Below are positions 14,792 through 25,268 of a stretch of 64,000 nt of DNA, piece after piece. Source of the stretch: Marinibaculum sp040216765 (GTDB lineage: Bacteria > Pseudomonadota > Alphaproteobacteria > Ferrovibrionales > Ferrovibrionaceae); contig JAVJON010000015.1 in assembly GCA_040216765.1 (NCBI GenBank), forward strand, positions 62,001 through 126,000, read 5' to 3'. The notes beneath the pieces were generated by a model. The model did no database searches, was not told where the DNA came from, and saw nothing but the letters and a program-made list of their open reading frames with translations. A program made the translations under genes and the position numbers. Position 1 is the first letter of the stretch. Each line of letters starts with the position of its first letter.

Positions 14792-15611
14792 TTTCGGATG
14801 TCTCTGAACGGACGCTCGGAACGCCACGCATAAGGTCGAACCTGTGGGGTACTCTTTGGATAGCATCCATATATTCGTGGGATATCAATACATCCATTTT
14901 ATCACCTAAGCGGGAAACAGCATTCTGAAACTTGCGCGAATGGAACGCATTGTAATCAGCCAAGTGAATAGCCCTGCAATCCTTTTTCCCGAGAAAGGTG
15001 AGCGACCTAATTGAATCTCCGTAGAGCGGAGAATCTTTCATGGAGGAAAAACAATCAGATATATTCGAATTGTTTTTGTTTCCGGATTCTACAACAAAAG
15101 ATACACCTTTTCTTCTGATTTCGTTGAGAAATTTGTTCGGTATTCTGTCGGAATAAAGTACAGTTATTAAGAAACCGAAAATGGCACCATAAGGTGACAT
15201 AGATGAAATCTTTTTGTGGGATTTTTTGAATTCCTTGAATGTTGATTTTTGTATGGCCACAGAAAGGCCGAATGACAATTCCGGTGCGGCTATTTCCATC
15301 AACTCTTGAACAAATGATCTCTTTTTGACCTTTGACCACCCTTTGTATGGCCCCCTGGTCGCATTTAGAAGTTTGGAGTCTAGAACATTAACTCCGTAAT
15401 TCTGATAAACTTTCTCAGACTGTGTCTCGTACCGTTCCCAGGCGTCAATTGGAGCAACGTACCCCGCGAGTACGTAGACAGCCGCCCCCTCCGCGTTGCT
15501 GTCGTCAAGGTAGCAGGTGAACACGCAGACGATCCCACCATTGCGATGGCCGCCAACAAGCCTGACCAATCGGAAAGGGTCAAACCCGGCCGCCTTGAGG
15601 GGCATAGTCAT
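14742..15611 (-). CDS. DUF3800-like passenger protein of the IS element
   Basis: 289 residues. Begins with VCVFTCYLDDSNAEGAAVYVLAGY, matching the DUF3800 pattern of a Y-[IL]-D-[ED]-S strand followed by a self-contained 'AG' strand. A long helical middle includes KKRSFVQELMEIAAPELSFG and a late Asp/His segment (AIHLADYNAFHS). DUF3800 proteins are thought to have an RNase H-like fold and often travel on mobile elements; their activity is not established. Base composition is strikingly low in G+C except at the 5' end, so the gene is foreign. Two in-frame ATGs start it (MTMPLKAAG); the outer one is used here. Confidence 0.78.
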   Translation of the reverse strand: MTMPLKAAGFDPFRLVRLVGGHRNGGIVCVFTCYLDDSNAEGAAVYVLAGYVAPIDAWERYETQSEKVYQNYGVNVLDSKLLNATRGPYKGWSKVKKRSFVQELMEIAAPELSFGLSVAIQKSTFKEFKKSHKKISSMSPYGAIFGFLITVLYSDRIPNKFLNEIRRKGVSFVVESGNKNNSNISDCFSSMKDSPLYGDSIRSLTFLGKKDCRAIHLADYNAFHSRKFQNAVSRLGDKMDVLISHEYMDAIQRVPHRFDLMRGVPSVRSETSEIIFSHLKGDWIGPLRP

Positions 15612-15629
15612 ATCATGCCCTCAAAGCGC

Positions 15630-15654
15630 TGGGTACGGGAAGTATGATATCGCC
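15630..15654 (-). repeat. Right terminal inverted repeat of the IS1595-type element
   Basis: Reverse complement begins GGCGATATCATACTTC and ends CGTACCCA, matching the left end at 21 of 25 positions. It lies about 20 bp beyond the start of the DUF3800-like gene, so that gene's promoter must be partly in or outside the repeat. Confidence 0.88.
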
Positions 15655-15662
15655 CTTTTTTT
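15655..15662. repeat. Target-site duplication, right copy (CTTTTTTT)
   Basis: Identical to the eight bases outside the left end. Removing the element and one copy restores an uninterrupted hairpin plus T-run. Confidence 0.88.
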
Positions 15663-15774
15663 GTCGCCCGGCCAGAGGGTCGGGGAGGCCGTCCGCCGGC
15701 GCGGGGCCCGGAAGCGGGTTTGCCCGGCGCGCGGCGCCCCGTGCCGGACGGCTACTTGCCCCGTGCCGGAACGG

Positions 15775-16977
15775 CTACTTGTACGGGTCGGCCGCGTCGC
15801 GCAGCCCGTCTCCCAGGAAGTTGAAGGCAAGCACCACCAGGATCACCGGGATCACCGGCGCCATCAGCCAGGGGTAGAGCGCCACGACATTGATGTTCTG
15901 CGCCTCGTTCAGAAGCACCCCCCACGAGGTGATCGGCGGGCGCAGGCCCAGGCCCAGGAAGGACAATGCCGTCTCCCCCAGGATCATCGTGGGGATCGAC
16001 AGCGAGGCCGAGGCGATCAGGTGGCTCATGAAGCTGGGCAGCAGGTGGCGGCCGATGATCCGCTTGGGCGAGGCACCCATCAACTGCGCCGCCGTGGTGA
16101 AATCCTCCTCCCGCAGGGAAAGGAACTTGGACCGTACCGCGCGGGCCAGGCCGGGCCAGTCCAGAAGCCCGAGAATGATGGTGATGCCGAAATAGATCAG
16201 GATCGGGTTCCAGGTCACCGGCAGGGCCGCGGACAGCGCCATCCACAGCGGCAGTTCCGGCAGGCTGCGCACCAGCTCGATCAGCCGCTGGATCACATTG
16301 TCGATCCAGCCGCCGTAATAGCCGGAGATGCCGCCCAGGACGATGCCGATCAGGAAACTGATGGCGATGCCGAACAGGCCGACGGTCATCGAGATGCGCG
16401 TGCCGTAGACGATGCGCGAGAAGATGTCGCGGCCCAGCCGGTCGGTCCCCAGAAGGTAGACGGTGCCGCCTTCGGCGGCGCAGAAGAAGTGGAAGCGGCT
16501 CTCGATCATGCCCCAGAATTCATAGGGGTCGGACAGGCAGAAGAAGCGGATCGGCTGCACCTTGTCCTGGTTCTGCGTGTACTCCCGCTTCAGGGTCTTC
16601 ATGTTCAGCTTGTAGTCGAAGCCGTAGACGAACGGCCCGACGAACGCGCCGTCATGGAAAAGATGCAGGCCCTGCGGCGGCGCGAAGATCCGCTGCGGGT
16701 TGCGGCTGTGCAGGTCGTAGGGCGCGACCATCTCGCTGACCAGGATCGAAAGGTAGACCAGCAGCAGGAAGATGCCCGACCAGACGGCCAGCCGGTGGCG
16801 GCGGAACTTGAACCACATCATGGTCCACTGCGAGGCCATGAAGTAGCGTTCCTGCTCGGGCGACATCGCCTCGATGGATTGCGGATCGAACGGCGCCGGA
16901 TTGCTCCAGTGGCGCAGTTCCCCACCCTGCTGCACCTGCGGCGCGGAGGCTGCCCCGGGTTCCTGACGGTCCGTCAC
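15775..16977 (-). CDS. ABC transporter permease, OppC/YejE type
   Basis: 400 residues, inner membrane. The N-terminal cytoplasmic segment ends at WFKFRRHRLAVWSGIFLLLV, the first helix and typical OppC start. A long periplasmic loop (about residues 95-165, with FDYKLNMKTLKREYTQNQDKV and FCLSDPYEFWG) is the hallmark of the YejE-like subgroup. GTDRLGRDIFSRIVYGTRIS introduces the transport domain, and the EAA-like loop is AAQLMGASPKRIIGRHLLP. Its start overlaps the end of the upstream permease by four bases. Last gene of the importer operon. Confidence 0.93.
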   Translation of the reverse strand: MTDRQEPGAASAPQVQQGGELRHWSNPAPFDPQSIEAMSPEQERYFMASQWTMMWFKFRRHRLAVWSGIFLLLVYLSILVSEMVAPYDLHSRNPQRIFAPPQGLHLFHDGAFVGPFVYGFDYKLNMKTLKREYTQNQDKVQPIRFFCLSDPYEFWGMIESRFHFFCAAEGGTVYLLGTDRLGRDIFSRIVYGTRISMTVGLFGIAISFLIGIVLGGISGYYGGWIDNVIQRLIELVRSLPELPLWMALSAALPVTWNPILIYFGITIILGLLDWPGLARAVRSKFLSLREEDFTTAAQLMGASPKRIIGRHLLPSFMSHLIASASLSIPTMILGETALSFLGLGLRPPITSWGVLLNEAQNINVVALYPWLMAPVIPVILVVLAFNFLGDGLRDAADPYK

Positions 16978-17999
16978 TTCGTCGCCCCCCCGGTCAGCCG
17001 GATGCGGGGGTCGATCAGGGCCAGCAGGATGTCGGACACCAGCATGCCCAGGACCGTCAGCAGCGCCAGGAACATCAGGAACGACCCGGCCATGTACTGG
17101 TCCTGCGACTGCAATGCTTCCAGCAGCATGGGCCCGGCGGTCGGCAGGCTCAGCACCACCGACACGATCACCGAGCCGGAGATCACGGTCGGCAGCAGGT
17201 TGCCGATATCGGCAATGAACGGGTTCAGGGCCATGCGGATCGGATACTTGACCAGCAGCCGCAGCGGCGGCACCCCTTTCGCCCGGGCCGTGACCACATA
17301 CTGGCGCTGAAGCTCGTCCAGCAGGTTCGCGCGCAGGCGGCGGATCATCGCGGCGGTGCCGGAGGTGCCGATCACGATCACCGGGATGATCATGTGGCTC
17401 AGCACCGACAGGATCTTGTCCCAGGTCCAGGGCTGATCGATGTACTTCTGGTCCATCAGCCCGCCGATCGACACGCCGAACCAGAGGTTGACGTAGTAGA
17501 GCAGGACAAGGGCAAGCAGGAAGTTCGGCGTCGCCAGGCCCAGATAGCCCAGCAGGGTGAAGCTGTAATCCCCGGCTGAGTATTGCCGCACTGCGGAATA
17601 GACCCCGATCGGGAACGATACGATGTAGATGAACAGGATCGTTGCGAAATTGATCACGAAGGTCAGCAGGAGCCGGTCGCCGATCAACTCGCCCACCGGC
17701 CGGTTATGCTCGAACGACCAGCCCCAATCGCCCTGCAACAGGCCGGAGAAGCCGTTCGGGCCCGGCCAGATGCCGATCCACGCGGCGTATTGCTCGATCA
17801 TCGGCCGGTCCAGGCCATAGGTCTTGCGCAGGAAGTCGATCCGCTCCAGGGCGGCGCCATCGCCCTGCGCGCGCAGTTCCTGGATCTTGTTGCTCAGGAA
17901 ATCGCCCGGCGGCAGCTGGATGATCACGAAGACCAGCAGGCTGATCACCAGCAGGGTGGGAATCATCACCAGGATGCGATGCGCCAGGTATCTCAGCAC
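16974..17999 (-). CDS. ABC transporter permease, OppB/YejB type
   Basis: 341 residues from a GTG start (MLRYLAHRILVMIPTLLVIS), where the first helix begins as in OppB/DppB proteins. LPPGDFLSNKI and the periplasmic GLDRPMIEQYAAWIG match the family's first loop. The EAA-like loop is VVTARAKGVPPLRLLVKYPIR, and the C-terminus ends DILLALIDPRIRLTGG. The frame remains open further upstream, but that part overlaps the binding-protein gene and lacks family similarity. Stop and next start overlap (ATGA), implying coupled translation with the OppC-type gene. Confidence 0.93.
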   Translation of the reverse strand: MLRYLAHRILVMIPTLLVISLLVFVIIQLPPGDFLSNKIQELRAQGDGAALERIDFLRKTYGLDRPMIEQYAAWIGIWPGPNGFSGLLQGDWGWSFEHNRPVGELIGDRLLLTFVINFATILFIYIVSFPIGVYSAVRQYSAGDYSFTLLGYLGLATPNFLLALVLLYYVNLWFGVSIGGLMDQKYIDQPWTWDKILSVLSHMIIPVIVIGTSGTAAMIRRLRANLLDELQRQYVVTARAKGVPPLRLLVKYPIRMALNPFIADIGNLLPTVISGSVIVSVVLSLPTAGPMLLEALQSQDQYMAGSFLMFLALLTVLGMLVSDILLALIDPRIRLTGGATK

Positions 18000-18036
18000 G
18001 GCATCGCCCCGGCCGCGCCACCACGAACCTGTGCAA

Positions 18037-19964
18037 TCATTTGTCGAACCAGAAGGCGTCGGGCCGGTAGATGCCGAAGAAAGCGCCCGGGTCCCAGTTG
18101 TAGATGCCCTCTTCCGGCACGTTGCGCAGGGTATTCCCCACCACGACGGGCTGCGGCACGCCGGCCACCACCCCGATGGTGAAGACGCGGTCGGCATAGA
18201 GCGCCAGCATCTCGTGCCAGATCTGTTCCTTCTCCGCCGGGTCCTGTGCGTGAATCCAGTCCAGGTTCAACTGGAACAGCCGCTTGGGCGCCTCCATGTC
18301 CGGCGGCTCGCCGGCATTGCCCTTGGTCTGGTGGTGCTGGCCCCATTTCGGCCATTGCAGGCTGTACTGGTCGGTCGGCGCCAGCTCCGCCGGCGACATC
18401 GCGGCATTCGGCGCGCCCATCTCCAGCCCGGTCCAGACCGACATCATGGCGTCGCCGGAAAACACCCGGTTGCGCAGGGCCGAACGTTGCGACGGCTTGG
18501 TGAACAGCTTCACGCCGATCTTCTGCCAGTCCTCGCGGATCAGCTCCAGGATATCGGTCTGCTCGGTATCCTCTCCGGCGGTCTCGACGATGATCTCGAC
18601 AGGCAGCCCGGTCTCCGGGAACAGGCGGATATCCTCGTTGTTGCGCTGGGTGAGACCGAGTTCGTCCAGCAGGGCATTGGCCTGGTCCGGGTCCCGCATT
18701 GCCCAGGCCGTCTGGTACTCCGCCCGGAACAGCGGGCTGTCGGGCAGCACCGTGTTGTTGCCCTCGATCGCCAGGCCGAAGAACAGGGTCTGGTTGATCG
18801 CCGACCGGTCGATCGCCAGCGACAAAGCGCGCCGGAAGCGGACGTCGCGCAGATATTTCTGCCAGACCGGGTCGTTCACGTTCAGGTTCGGGAACAGCGC
18901 GAAATGGGCGCCCTTGGCCGTCCGCCAGAGATAGGTGCGGTAGCCTGAGCGCTCCTCGTTCTCGCGCAGGAAGGTGTAGTTGGAGAACGACAGGTCGCGG
19001 GCCTGCAGGTTCGACTCGCCAGCCGCCGTCTTTGCCGGGATCAGCGAGCCGGCGGCGGTGTTCATGATCACATGGTCGATATAGGGCAGCTGCATGCCCT
19101 CCGGATCGACCCGGTGGAAATAGGGGTTGCGTGCCGCCACGAAGCGGATCGCCGGCGGCTCGGTGGTGTTCGTCCAGGGCTGCAGGGTCGGCAGGTCCGG
19201 ATTGTCGAACGAGTAGAGGTTGTCCATCGCGTTGTGCAGCGCCGCCCAGTTGCGGACGTTCTGCGCCTCCACCTCGGCCTGGATGGTCGCCGGATCGGCG
19301 TGATCCTCGTGGAACCGCTTCAGGTAATGCGCCGGCCGGTAGATGTAGAGCGGCGAGGTTCCGGCCAGGCGCGGCAGGAAATAGGGGTTGGGCTGCGACC
19401 AGCTGTAGACGATGGTTCGCGCGTCGGGAAACGACACCTTCGGCCGCTCGCCGTCGATCACGAGGTCGATCGGCGGGCCGCTGGGGGACAGCTCCTCGTT
19501 GGTCGCGACCTCTTCCCACCAGTACCGGAAATCCTCCGAGGTGAACGGCTCCCCGTCCGACCATCGGTGGCCCTCGCGCAGGGTCATGGTGAAGGTGCGG
19601 CCGTCGTCGCCGACCTCCATCTTCTCCAGGATGTCCGGCTGGATGTCGAAATTCCGGTCATAGCCGACCAGACGGGCATAGCCGTAGACGACCAGCATCC
19701 GAACGTCGCGGGAGCGGCCGATCAGGGTGTGCAGGGTGCCGCCGGGACGGCCGATCGCCAGGCCCGGGGCCTCCAGGTCGACCACCTTCGGCGGCCTGGG
19801 CACACGCTCCTGCACCGGCGGAAGCTCGCCCTTGGCGACCTTGTCCGCCAGCATGGGCGCCTCCTTCAGGGTCATGCCGGCGGCGGTCGTCAGGTGGGCG
19901 GGCCCGGCCAGCAGGAGCGTGGCGAGGCCCAACAGCAGGAAGGGACGGCAGGCGGAACGGAACA

Positions 19965-19965
<1 letters not shown>
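18037..19965 (-). CDS. Extracellular solute-binding protein, family 5 (peptide/opine type)
   Basis: 642 residues, larger than typical OppA. A signal peptide is clear (MFRSACRPFLLLGLATLLLAG, cleavage near AHLTTAAG). RPGGTLHTLIGRSRDVRMLV and LREGHRWSDGEPFTSEDFRYWW are the classic family-5 start and lid motifs. Later come YLRDVRFRRALSLAIDRSAIN and a C-terminal WTGLEMGAPN...WPKWGQHHQTKGNAG region. The large size together with a YejE-like permease suggests the branch transporting peptides, opines or similar solutes; the actual ligand is not deducible. Start codon overlaps the stop of the ATPase gene. Confidence 0.92.
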
Positions 19966-21857
<1,892 letters not shown>

Positions 21858-22089
21858 CCTTAAGCGCTCCCTCTCTGCATCAGGCCCGCCCTGTCCTGCG
21901 GCACCGTCCTGCGGCATTCCGGCACCGCCGGCACAAGCCGGCCTGGCGCACCTTCCCCTGTTCTGCGGCGAGCCTACGCAATTCCGTCCGCCACCGCCAC
22001 AGAGCGGTCCGGCGCTACGCCAATCGGCGGACAATTGCCGCCGGGCATGGCCCCGGCGGCACATCCGGGCGCGCAGATCCGCAGGCCGG
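21858..22089. other. Intergenic region with weak terminator-like hairpin
   Basis: No gene seen. About 30 bp beyond the minus-strand stop at 22090 lies a 9-bp hairpin (GCCGCCGGG 22037-22045 / CCCGGCGGC 22052-22060) that could end the glycosylation operon, although it lacks a good T-run. The promoter of the importer operon must lie in the part near 21860-22000. Confidence 0.35.
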
Positions 22090-22653
22090 TCATCCGCGCG
22101 GATCGCGACCCAGGGCCTGCAGGTTGCGCTGGGTGGCGAAGCCCAGCTGCAGGCCGTTGCGGCCGGCCGCCGCCGCGGCGCGGCGGGCCAGCGCCGGAAA
22201 GCCGTCGATGGTCGACAGGATCGTCAGCTGCCCCCGCGGGCCCTTCAGGCGCAGCTGCATCCAGCCGCCGCTGCGGTCCCGGCGGGTCGAGAAATAGCGC
22301 AGGGTCAAGCCGGTCATGCCGTCCCAGGGGCAGCTGCGCAGCCCCAGCCCGAACGGTATCCAGGCAGGCAGCCCGGTCGCCGCGGTGACACCCCGGTCGT
22401 CGACCGTCACGACGGTGCGCCGGCGCAGCCAGGCCGCCGCCGCATAGGCCAGGAACAGCAGGACCAGGACAAGGCCGGTGATCGACACCGCGCTGCCGGG
22501 GCGGGACACGGCAAGCAGCCCGCCGCCCAGGACGACGCCCAGGCCAGCCCGGATCGCCTCGCCCCACAGGCCGTCCGGCGGGTAGGTGTGGCGAATCGCA
22601 GCGCCGGGGATGCTGTCCGCGCCGGCCCCAGCGACCTCCGGGGGGACCGTCAC
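22090..22653 (-). CDS. Hypothetical membrane protein with PH-like C-terminus
   Basis: 187 residues from a GTG. After a short polar start come two adjacent membrane helices (AIRAGLGVVLGGGLLAVS and ITGLVLVLLFLAYAAAAWL). A soluble beta-rich part follows, RRTVVTVDDRGVTAATGL...PWDGMTGLTLRYFSTRRD, which resembles the bacterial PH-like domains found behind paired helices. Function unknown. The GTG lies one base after the stop of the polysaccharide-deacetylase gene, so this is the last gene of that minus-strand operon. Confidence 0.7.
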   Translation of the reverse strand: MTVPPEVAGAGADSIPGAAIRHTYPPDGLWGEAIRAGLGVVLGGGLLAVSRPGSAVSITGLVLVLLFLAYAAAAWLRRRTVVTVDDRGVTAATGLPAWIPFGLGLRSCPWDGMTGLTLRYFSTRRDRSGGWMQLRLKGPRGQLTILSTIDGFPALARRAAAAAGRNGLQLGFATQRNLQALGRDPRG

Positions 22654-22654
22654 C

Positions 22655-23425
22655 TCACGCCCCGTCCGGGAACAGGGTGCGCGGGTCCTGCCAGGCTGCG
22701 GCGGGATGTGCCGTGATGCGGCCGGCCAGCGCCGCCAGGAATGCCCAGGTCGCCGCATCGTGCGCGGCATGATGGCTCATCACGCCGGTCGGCTCGGCCG
22801 GGTCGGCGGCGCCCAGGCGACGGGCCCGCAGGTGACCCGCCAGCTGCCCGAGCGCGGCGGGCAATCCGGCAAAGCCCCGCGTGCCGCGCCAGTCCACCGG
22901 GTCGCAATGGCAGTTGGCCAGTGCCAGGCCGTCCAATGTGCTGCCGGGCCGTGCGCCGAACGCGGACAATCCGCGAAAACCGAACCCGGCCAGCCGTCCG
23001 CGCAAGCCCGCGCCCAGCCGGTTCCAGGGCGGCACCAGGACCGGCAGCAACCGGGCGCCGAACAGGGCGCCCAGTGCCGCATGCGCCGCCGGCAGCTCGA
23101 CTTCCAGGTCCGGCAGGCCGTCCAGCAGCTCGGTCTTCTTCGTGCGCCCCTCGCTGCGGTCGCGATGGGCAACGCCGTGCTGGGCGATCGCCGTGTCGCG
23201 CCGCGCCACCAGGTCGGCCAGCGACGGCTCCGCCCAGGCCGGCACCACGGCCAGCAGGGGAACGATGCCGTGGGCGGCCGTCAGGTCCAGCAGCCGGTGC
23301 AGCGCCGGCGTTGCGCGTCCCGCATCGTCGTCGCGCCACCAGAAGGTGGCGGTGCGCCCTGCCGCGGCCCAGCGATCGAGCTCCCCGGCGAGGATCTCCC
23401 AGCCGTTTCCGTGTGCGCCGCTCAC
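22655..23425 (-). CDS. Polysaccharide deacetylase-like protein
   Basis: 256 residues. Near the N-terminus TATFWWRDDDAGRATPAL gives the acidic metal/catalytic pair. IVPLLAVVPAW and AIAQHGVAHRDRSE match the second family motif, with His residues that bind metal in NodB-like deacetylases. VLVPPWNRLG (third motif) and HHAAHDAATWAFL near the end complete the fold. The WWRDDDAG type is the short, cytoplasmic-looking subgroup common in glycosyltransferase operons. Probably removes an N- or O-acetyl group from a glycan intermediate; substrate unknown. No signal peptide. Confidence 0.82.
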   Translation of the reverse strand: MSGAHGNGWEILAGELDRWAAAGRTATFWWRDDDAGRATPALHRLLDLTAAHGIVPLLAVVPAWAEPSLADLVARRDTAIAQHGVAHRDRSEGRTKKTELLDGLPDLEVELPAAHAALGALFGARLLPVLVPPWNRLGAGLRGRLAGFGFRGLSAFGARPGSTLDGLALANCHCDPVDWRGTRGFAGLPAALGQLAGHLRARRLGAADPAEPTGVMSHHAAHDAATWAFLAALAGRITAHPAAAWQDPRTLFPDGA

Positions 23426-23439
23426 CGTCCGGCCATCGC

Positions 23440-24612
23440 TCAGCCGCGCCCGGCAGCCGCCAGCTCGGCGATGATGCCGGCGGTGGCCGGCGCCCCGTCG
23501 GTGTCCAGTGGCGGGCCGCGATCGGCGTGCGGCGCCGTTGCCGCATCGCAGGCGGCGGCCAGCACCGCCGGCGTCAGCTCCGCCTGCGGGACGACGTGCA
23601 GCAGGCCGCGCGCCTGCAACAGTTCCGCGCGCAGGGTCTGCTCGGTCTCCGCCCTGGCGGCATAGGGGACGATGACGGCCGGCACCCCTGCGCGCATCAC
23701 TTCCATGGTGGTGTTGTAGCCGCCCTGCGACACCGACAGGCGGGCATTGCTGACCAGGGTCGGGAAGTCGCCGCGGGCGCGCTCCACCACGATCGCGCCG
23801 TCCCGGACGCCGCTGCCGGCGGCGAGGCGCTGCAGGTCGGCGAAGGCGGCATCGCTCTCCGCCACCCCGACCAGCACGCGCCAGCAGGCATCCGCATGCC
23901 GCGACAGCGGCCGCGCGGCAATCGCCGTCTCGAGCAGTTCGCGTCCCACCGCGCCGCCGCCGGCGGAGACGATGACCTCGTCATGGCCCGGGCTGCCCGG
24001 GCCGCCGCGCCGGCCGGAGGTATCGACGACATAGCCGGTGTAGAGGATCCGGTCGGCAATCCGCCGGGCATGCGGAAAGGTCCGGTCGAACGGAATCAGC
24101 GCCGGGTCGCCATGCACCAGCACCTTGTCGAAATAGCGCTCCACCAGGTCGAGCATCTCGTCGTTGCGCTCCGGCTTGGCCTGCGCCACCAGGATGTCGC
24201 GCACCGAGGACAGGATGGCCGGCCGCGGCCGGGCGGCCTGCGCTTCGTCCAGCAGCGGCAGCAGCTCGAAGCGCATCTGCCGGCGGCCGAAGGGGAACAG
24301 CTCGGTCATCACCACATCCGGCGCCAGGCGCCGCCAGACCGCCAGCAGAAGGTCCCGGCGCTGGGCCTTCCAGGCCTCGTCGACCACGGCCCCGTCCTCG
24401 TCCACCAGGGTCTTGAAGCTCTCGTCGACCGCCCGGGTCGCCGGCAATTGCACCAGCTCCGCCCCGCCCAGGTCCAGCCCGGGGATCTCGTGCCCGCCGG
24501 ACACCACGGTGACCGCGATACCGGCCTCCTGCATCGCGCGGGTCAGGGTCGCGGTACGGCGCAGATGGCCGATTCCCAGCAGGTGCTGGACATAGAAAAG
24601 GACCTTGGCCAT
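23440..24612 (-). CDS. GHLRR-type glycosyltransferase (MurG-like fold)
   Basis: 390 residues. Starts MAKVLFYVQHLLGIGHLRRTATL, the signature of the COG4671-type 'predicted glycosyltransferase' family with a GT-B fold. The C-terminal donor-binding half has VIVSAGGGAVGRELLETAI and LSVSQGGYNTTMEVMRAGVPAVIVPY, where GGYNT..E contacts the nucleotide sugar. DVVMTELFPFGRRQMRFEL is also family-typical. Donor and acceptor unknown. The start overlaps the stop of the upstream phosphatase gene (TGATG). A second member of the same family lies four genes upstream in the operon. Confidence 0.86.
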   Translation of the reverse strand: MAKVLFYVQHLLGIGHLRRTATLTRAMQEAGIAVTVVSGGHEIPGLDLGGAELVQLPATRAVDESFKTLVDEDGAVVDEAWKAQRRDLLLAVWRRLAPDVVMTELFPFGRRQMRFELLPLLDEAQAARPRPAILSSVRDILVAQAKPERNDEMLDLVERYFDKVLVHGDPALIPFDRTFPHARRIADRILYTGYVVDTSGRRGGPGSPGHDEVIVSAGGGAVGRELLETAIAARPLSRHADACWRVLVGVAESDAAFADLQRLAAGSGVRDGAIVVERARGDFPTLVSNARLSVSQGGYNTTMEVMRAGVPAVIVPYAARAETEQTLRAELLQARGLLHVVPQAELTPAVLAAACDAATAPHADRGPPLDTDGAPATAGIIAELAAAGRG

Positions 24613-25268
24613 CACCGCTCCCGTGCGTCCGCGGCCGGCGCCTCGCCGGCAAGGGGCAGGTTGTAGCACCACGGTCGCAGCCTGCCATCCACCAGCAGCA
24701 TCACGTGCAGGCGCTGCCAGTCCAGCCGGGCCGGCGCGCGGCCGAGCATCGGCCAGTCATGGGCCAGGGCGAGCAGGGCGCGGATCACCCCCTTGTGGGT
24801 GACCGCCAGGGTCGGCCTGTCGAGGCCCGGCAGCCAGGCCGAGAGCCGGTGCTGCACCATGCGCGGCGATTCGCCGCCGGGCGGCAGGAGGTCCAGGCCG
24901 CGCCCCTCCGCGGCGGCGAAGGCAGGGTCGCCGCCGGCGCGCAGTTCGGCCGGGCGCTGCCCCTCCCAGGCGCCCCAGTCCATCTCTACCAGGGCGGGCT
25001 CGACCCGGCAGTCCAGGCCCAGCGCGGCGGCGGTTTCGCGGGCCCGGCGCAGCGGCGAACAGAGCAGTTGGTCGAACACCGGCACCGGCGGCAGGGCGCA
25101 GCGCCGCAGCCGCGCCGCCTCGTCGTCGCGCAGCGGCTGGTCGTTGCGGCCCTGCAGCCGCTGGCTGCGATTCCAGTCGGTGGCGCCATGGCGCAGCAGG
25201 CCCAGCGGGATGGCCCGCCGCGGCGCTGGCGCCCGGGCGGGGCCTGGGCCGGACCCCTGCGCGCTCAC
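24612..25268 (-). CDS. Histidine phosphatase superfamily protein
   Basis: 218 residues. IPLGLLRHGATDWNRSQRLQG contains the catalytic RHG motif; the second His is in LAVTHKGVIRALLA. LCSPLRRARETAAAL and EMDWGAWEGQRPAEL complete the phosphoglycerate-mutase-like pattern. In a glycan operon it most likely dephosphorylates a sugar phosphate, not phosphoglycerate, but the substrate cannot be read from the sequence. A GC-rich, Pro/Ala-rich N-terminal 18 residues may not belong to the fold. Overlaps both neighbours by a few bases. Confidence 0.88.
   Translation of the reverse strand: MSAQGSGPGPARAPAPRRAIPLGLLRHGATDWNRSQRLQGRNDQPLRDDEAARLRRCALPPVPVFDQLLCSPLRRARETAAALGLDCRVEPALVEMDWGAWEGQRPAELRAGGDPAFAAAEGRGLDLLPPGGESPRMVQHRLSAWLPGLDRPTLAVTHKGVIRALLALAHDWPMLGRAPARLDWQRLHVMLLVDGRLRPWCYNLPLAGEAPAADARER

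Larger units (their letters stand above)
13605..15654. mobile_element. IS1595-family element with passenger genes, 2,050 bp, complete
   Basis: Ends are defined by terminal inverted repeats at 13605-13629 and 15630-15654, starting GGCG and ending GTACCCA; 21 of 25 positions match. It is flanked by a perfect 8-bp direct repeat CTTTTTTT (13597-13604 and 15655-15662), the duplication length known for IS1595 elements. Contents are a transposase, a 63-codon gene overlapping its stop, and a convergent DUF3800-like gene. The passenger part is AT-rich (15061-15120 has 18 G+C in 60) against flanks near 80% (15661-15720), showing acquisition from elsewhere. Intact ends, genes and duplication suggest a recent, possibly active insertion. 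Confidence 0.93.

Noticed and set aside
22037..22060. A confident rho-independent terminator behind the glycan operon
   Set aside because: The stem is good but no T-run follows on either strand; noted only as a weak candidate.
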